Shown here: positions 61,523 to 64,000 of the stretch, in pieces
Numbering within the stretch: position 1 is the stretch's first letter
How the letters are laid out: each line of letters begins with the position of its first letter
Assembly: GCF_000829455.1 (NCBI RefSeq)
Contig: NZ_JXAK01000008.1
Span: forward strand, 1-64,000
Direction: 5' to 3'
Length of the DNA stretch: 64,000 nucleotides
DNA from: Gordoniibacillus kamchatkensis
GTDB lineage: Bacteria; Bacillota; Bacilli; Paenibacillales; NBRC-103111
Notes under the pieces: model-generated
The model's input: the letters and a program-made list of their open reading frames with translations, nothing else
The model's database searches: none
Told to the model about the DNA's origin: nothing
Program-made: the position numbers and the translations under genes

Positions 61523-64000
61523 GTGGCTAGAGATCAAATTGTGATCAAGGGAGCGAGAGCTCACAATCTGAAAAATATCGACGTTACGATCCCAAGAGAT
61601 CGGTTCGTCGTACTGACGGGGCTCAGCGGTTCCGGCAAATCGTCGCTCGCCTTCGACACGATTTACGCCGAAGGCCAGCGCCGGTACGTGGAGTCGCTGT
61701 CCGCCTATGCGAGACAGTTCCTCGGCCAGATGGACAAGCCGGACGTCGATTCGATCGAAGGCTTGTCGCCTGCCATCTCTATCGACCAGAAGACGACAAG
61801 CCGCAACCCCCGTTCGACGGTGGGAACGGTAACGGAAATATACGATTACTTGCGTCTCTTGTTCGCGCGCGTCGGCCGGCCGCACTGTCCGGAGCACGGC
61901 ATCGAGATCACGTCGCAAACCGTGGAACAGATGGTCGACCGCATTATGGAATATCCGGAGCGGACCAAGCTGCAAATTTTGGCGCCGCTCGTGTCGGGCC
62001 GCAAAGGCGAGCATACGAAGCTGCTGCAGGACATTCAAAAGCAAGGGTTCGTGCGCGTGCGAGTCAACGGCGAAGTGCGCGATCTGTCCGAGAACATTGA
62101 ACTCGAGAAGCAAAAGAAGCATACGATCGAAGTCGTCGTCGACCGGATCGTCGTCAAGGACGACGTGAAGACGCGGCTGGCGGATTCCCTCGAGACGGCG
62201 CTGAAGCTGGCCGACGGGCGCGTCATCGTCGACGTGATCGATCAGGAGGAGCTGCTGTTCAGCTCCAATCTGGCGTGCCCCGAGTGCGGGTTCAGCATTC
62301 AGGAGCTGGCGCCGCGCATGTTCTCCTTCAACAGCCCGTTCGGAGCGTGTCCGGAGTGCGACGGCCTCGGCAGTCAAATGATCGTCGACCCCGAGCTGCT
62401 CGTGCCGGACAAGAAGCTGACGATCGAGGAAGGCGCGTTTGAAGCGTGGGCAGGAAGCACGTCCAACTACTACCCGCAGTTTTTGGCGGCGGTGTGCGAG
62501 CATTACGGCATTCCGCGGGGCGTCCCGGTCGGCGAGCTGTCCGCCGAGCAGATGAAGACGATTTTGTACGGCACGAACGGGGAGAAGATCCGTTTTCGCT
62601 ACGAGAACGATTTTGGTCATACGAAAGAAGCGCTAGTGCCGTTCGAAGGCATCGTCCGCAACCTGGAACGCCGTTACCGGGAGACGTTCTCCGACGGCAT
62701 CCGCGAGCATATCGAGTCGTACATGAGCTCCAAGCCGTGTCCGAAGTGCAAGGGGCTGCGCCTCAAGCCGGAAACGCTCGCGGTGACGATTAACGGCAGC
62801 AATATCGCCTACGTCACGTCGCTTTCGATCGGCGAAGCGCAGAGCTGGTTCCAGTCGCTCAAGCTGCCGCCGAAGGAAACGTCGATCGCGCATCTGATTT
62901 TGAAAGAAATCAACGCTCGCCTCGGCTTCCTCGTCAACGTCGGCCTCGATTATTTAACGCTGCACCGGTCGGCGGGCACGCTGTCCGGCGGCGAAGCGCA
63001 GCGCATCCGGCTGGCGACGCAGATCGGCTCGAGCTTGATGGGCGTCCTGTACATTCTGGACGAACCGAGCATCGGGCTGCATCAGCGCGACAACTCGCGG
63101 CTTATCCAGACGCTGGAGCATATGCGGGATCTCGGCAACACGCTCATCGTCGTCGAACACGACGAGGACACGATGATGGCCGCCGACTACATTATCGACA
63201 TCGGTCCGGGCGCAGGGATCCACGGCGGGCAGGTGATGGCTGCGGGCACGCCGGAGCAAATTATGGAAAATCCGGCGTCGCTGACCGGGCAATATTTGAG
63301 CGGGCGCAAGTTCATCCCGATTCCGCCGGCGCGCCGCAAGCAGAACGGCAAATGGATCGAGATCAAGGGCGCGAAAGAGAACAACCTGAAGGGCGTGAGC
63401 GTCAAAATCCCGCTCGGCGTGTTCACCGCCGTCACGGGCGTGTCCGGAAGCGGCAAAAGTACGCTCATCAACGAGATTTTATACAAGTCGCTCGCACGTG
63501 AGCTGAACGGGGCCAAAGTGCGTCCGGGCGAGCATAAGGAAATGCGCGGCCTCGAGCATATCGAGAAAGTAATCGACATCGACCAATCGCCGATCGGCCG
63601 CACGCCTCGCTCCAACCCGGCAACGTACACCGGCGTGTTCGACGACATCCGCGACGTGTTCTCGGCTACGTCCGAAGCCAAGGTGCGCGGCTACAAGAAA
63701 GGGCGCTTCTCCTTCAACGTCAAGGGCGGGCGATGCGAAGCGTGCCGCGGCGACGGCATCATCAAGATCGAGATGCATTTCTTGCCGGACGTGTACGTGC
63801 CTTGCGACGTCTGCAAAGGCCAGCGCTACAACCGCGAGACGCTGGAAGTACGCTACAAGGGCAAGAACATTTCCGAGATTTTGGACATGACGATCGAGGA
63901 CGCGTGCGAGTTTTTCAAAAACATTCCGCGCATCGAACGCAAGGTGCAGACGCTCATGGACGTCGGGCTAGGCTACATGAAGCTCGGCCAGCCGGCGACG
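61523..64000 (+). CDS. uvrA: Excinuclease ABC subunit A (3' end beyond the window)
   Basis: The first 826 codons of UvrA, open to the window edge with no frame break. GTG 61523 behind AGGCAGGG. Features: first Walker [10 protein letters not shown] (about 32-40), zinc module cysteines in CPECGFSI and CPECDGLG, a second cysteine set in CPKCKG, ABC signature [16 protein letters not shown] with [15 protein letters not shown], second Walker [10 protein letters not shown], and the C-terminal zinc finger CEACRGDG ... [10 protein letters not shown]. Complete proteins have about 950 aa, so roughly 120 codons are missing. It recognises DNA damage with UvrB. Confidence 0.97.
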   Translation, partial: MARDQIVIKGARAHNLKNIDVTIPRDRFVVLTGLSGSGKSSLAFDTIYAEGQRRYVESLSAYARQFLGQMDKPDVDSIEGLSPAISIDQKTTSRNPRSTVGTVTEIYDYLRLLFARVGRPHCPEHGIEITSQTVEQMVDRIMEYPERTKLQILAPLVSGRKGEHTKLLQDIQKQGFVRVRVNGEVRDLSENIELEKQKKHTIEVVVDRIVVKDDVKTRLADSLETALKLADGRVIVDVIDQEELLFSSNLACPECGFSIQELAPRMFSFNSPFGACPECDGLGSQMIVDPELLVPDKKLTIEEGAFEAWAGSTSNYYPQFLAAVCEHYGIPRGVPVGELSAEQMKTILYGTNGEKIRFRYENDFGHTKEALVPFEGIVRNLERRYRETFSDGIREHIESYMSSKPCPKCKGLRLKPETLAVTINGSNIAYVTSLSIGEAQSWFQSLKLPPKETSIAHLILKEINARLGFLVNVGLDYLTLHRSAGTLSGGEAQRIRLATQIGSSLMGVLYILDEPSIGLHQRDNSRLIQTLEHMRDLGNTLIVVEHDEDTMMAADYIIDIGPGAGIHGGQVMAAGTPEQIMENPASLTGQYLSGRKFIPIPPARRKQNGKWIEIKGAKENNLKGVSVKIPLGVFTAVTGVSGSGKSTLINEILYKSLARELNGAKVRPGEHKEMRGLEHIEKVIDIDQSPIGRTPRSNPATYTGVFDDIRDVFSATSEAKVRGYKKGRFSFNVKGGRCEACRGDGIIKIEMHFLPDVYVPCDVCKGQRYNRETLEVRYKGKNISEILDMTIEDACEFFKNIPRIERKVQTLMDVGLGYMKLGQPAT

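Overview
The window looks like a chromosomal segment of a moderately GC-rich, spore-forming, motile member of the Firmicutes, most likely Paenibacillaceae. The evidence is the ftsX - M23 peptidase - ctpA - minJ-like - motAB - uvrBA neighbourhood, a gerA-type germination locus, strong GGAGG ribosome sites, many AraC/YesMN-type regulators next to ATPase-less sugar ABC transporters, an SLH-type secreted protein and a PASTA protein. No tRNA, rRNA, phage genes or CRISPR array were seen.

Layout. 1-2.3 kb: the 3' end of a group II intron, then a Tet(M)-class ribosomal protection gene with an upstream leader ORF. 2.3-4.5 kb: a ParB-like small protein and a secreted leucine-rich-repeat protein. 4.6-9.3 kb: an IclR-regulated SDR plus FAH-family hydrolase (sugar-acid type catabolism), then an AraC regulator divergent from a zinc alcohol dehydrogenase. 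9.6-22.8 kb: a large catabolic island. It holds a GntR regulator with a clear promoter/operator, a solute-binding-like protein without a signal peptide, two CaiB/BaiF CoA-transferases, two MaoC-type hydratases (one lacking the catalytic His), a mandelate racemase-type enolase-superfamily enzyme, a lipoprotein/two-permease ABC importer and a YesM/YesN two-component pair. 22.8-39.8 kb: mixed metabolic, regulatory and secreted genes (PhyH dioxygenase, M29 aminopeptidase, nitroreductase, SDR, glpX, Gfo/Idh/MocA oxidoreductase, aldo/keto reductase, SLH-like protein, AEC transporter, Nudix, PASTA pseudokinase, uracil-DNA glycosylase-like protein, subtilase). 39.9-44.0 kb: a uronate operon (kduI, DeoR regulator, kduD, kdgK, KDPG aldolase). 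44.5-49.9 kb: a LacI-regulated operon of sugar isomerase, PfkB kinase, MFS transporter and a hexulose-phosphate synthase/isomerase-like pair, joined by ATGA overlaps. 50.0-52.24 kb: an AT-rich gerA-type germination locus that stops abruptly inside gerAB. 52.24-64 kb: the cell-division and DNA-repair neighbourhood, starting inside a 5'-truncated ftsX.

Three observations matter most for reuse. First, three copies of a roughly 140-180 bp palindromic element (near 9.4, 53.0 and 61.4 kb) share conserved blocks and show compensatory changes in both stems. They look like a dispersed structured repeat family. Second, seven otherwise normal genes each carry one single-base frameshift (six apparent deletions, one extra A in an 8-base run). 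This points to residual sequencing error rather than gene decay, and I annotate them as whole genes. Third, the gerAB/ftsX junction at about 52,244 truncates both genes and is either a real rearrangement or a chimeric assembly join.

The best candidate for an undescribed pathway is the 9.6-22.8 kb island. It combines acid-sugar-type dehydration (enolase superfamily), CoA activation (paired CaiB/BaiF) and hydration (paired MaoC) with a dedicated importer and sensor. Its substrate cannot be read from the sequence.
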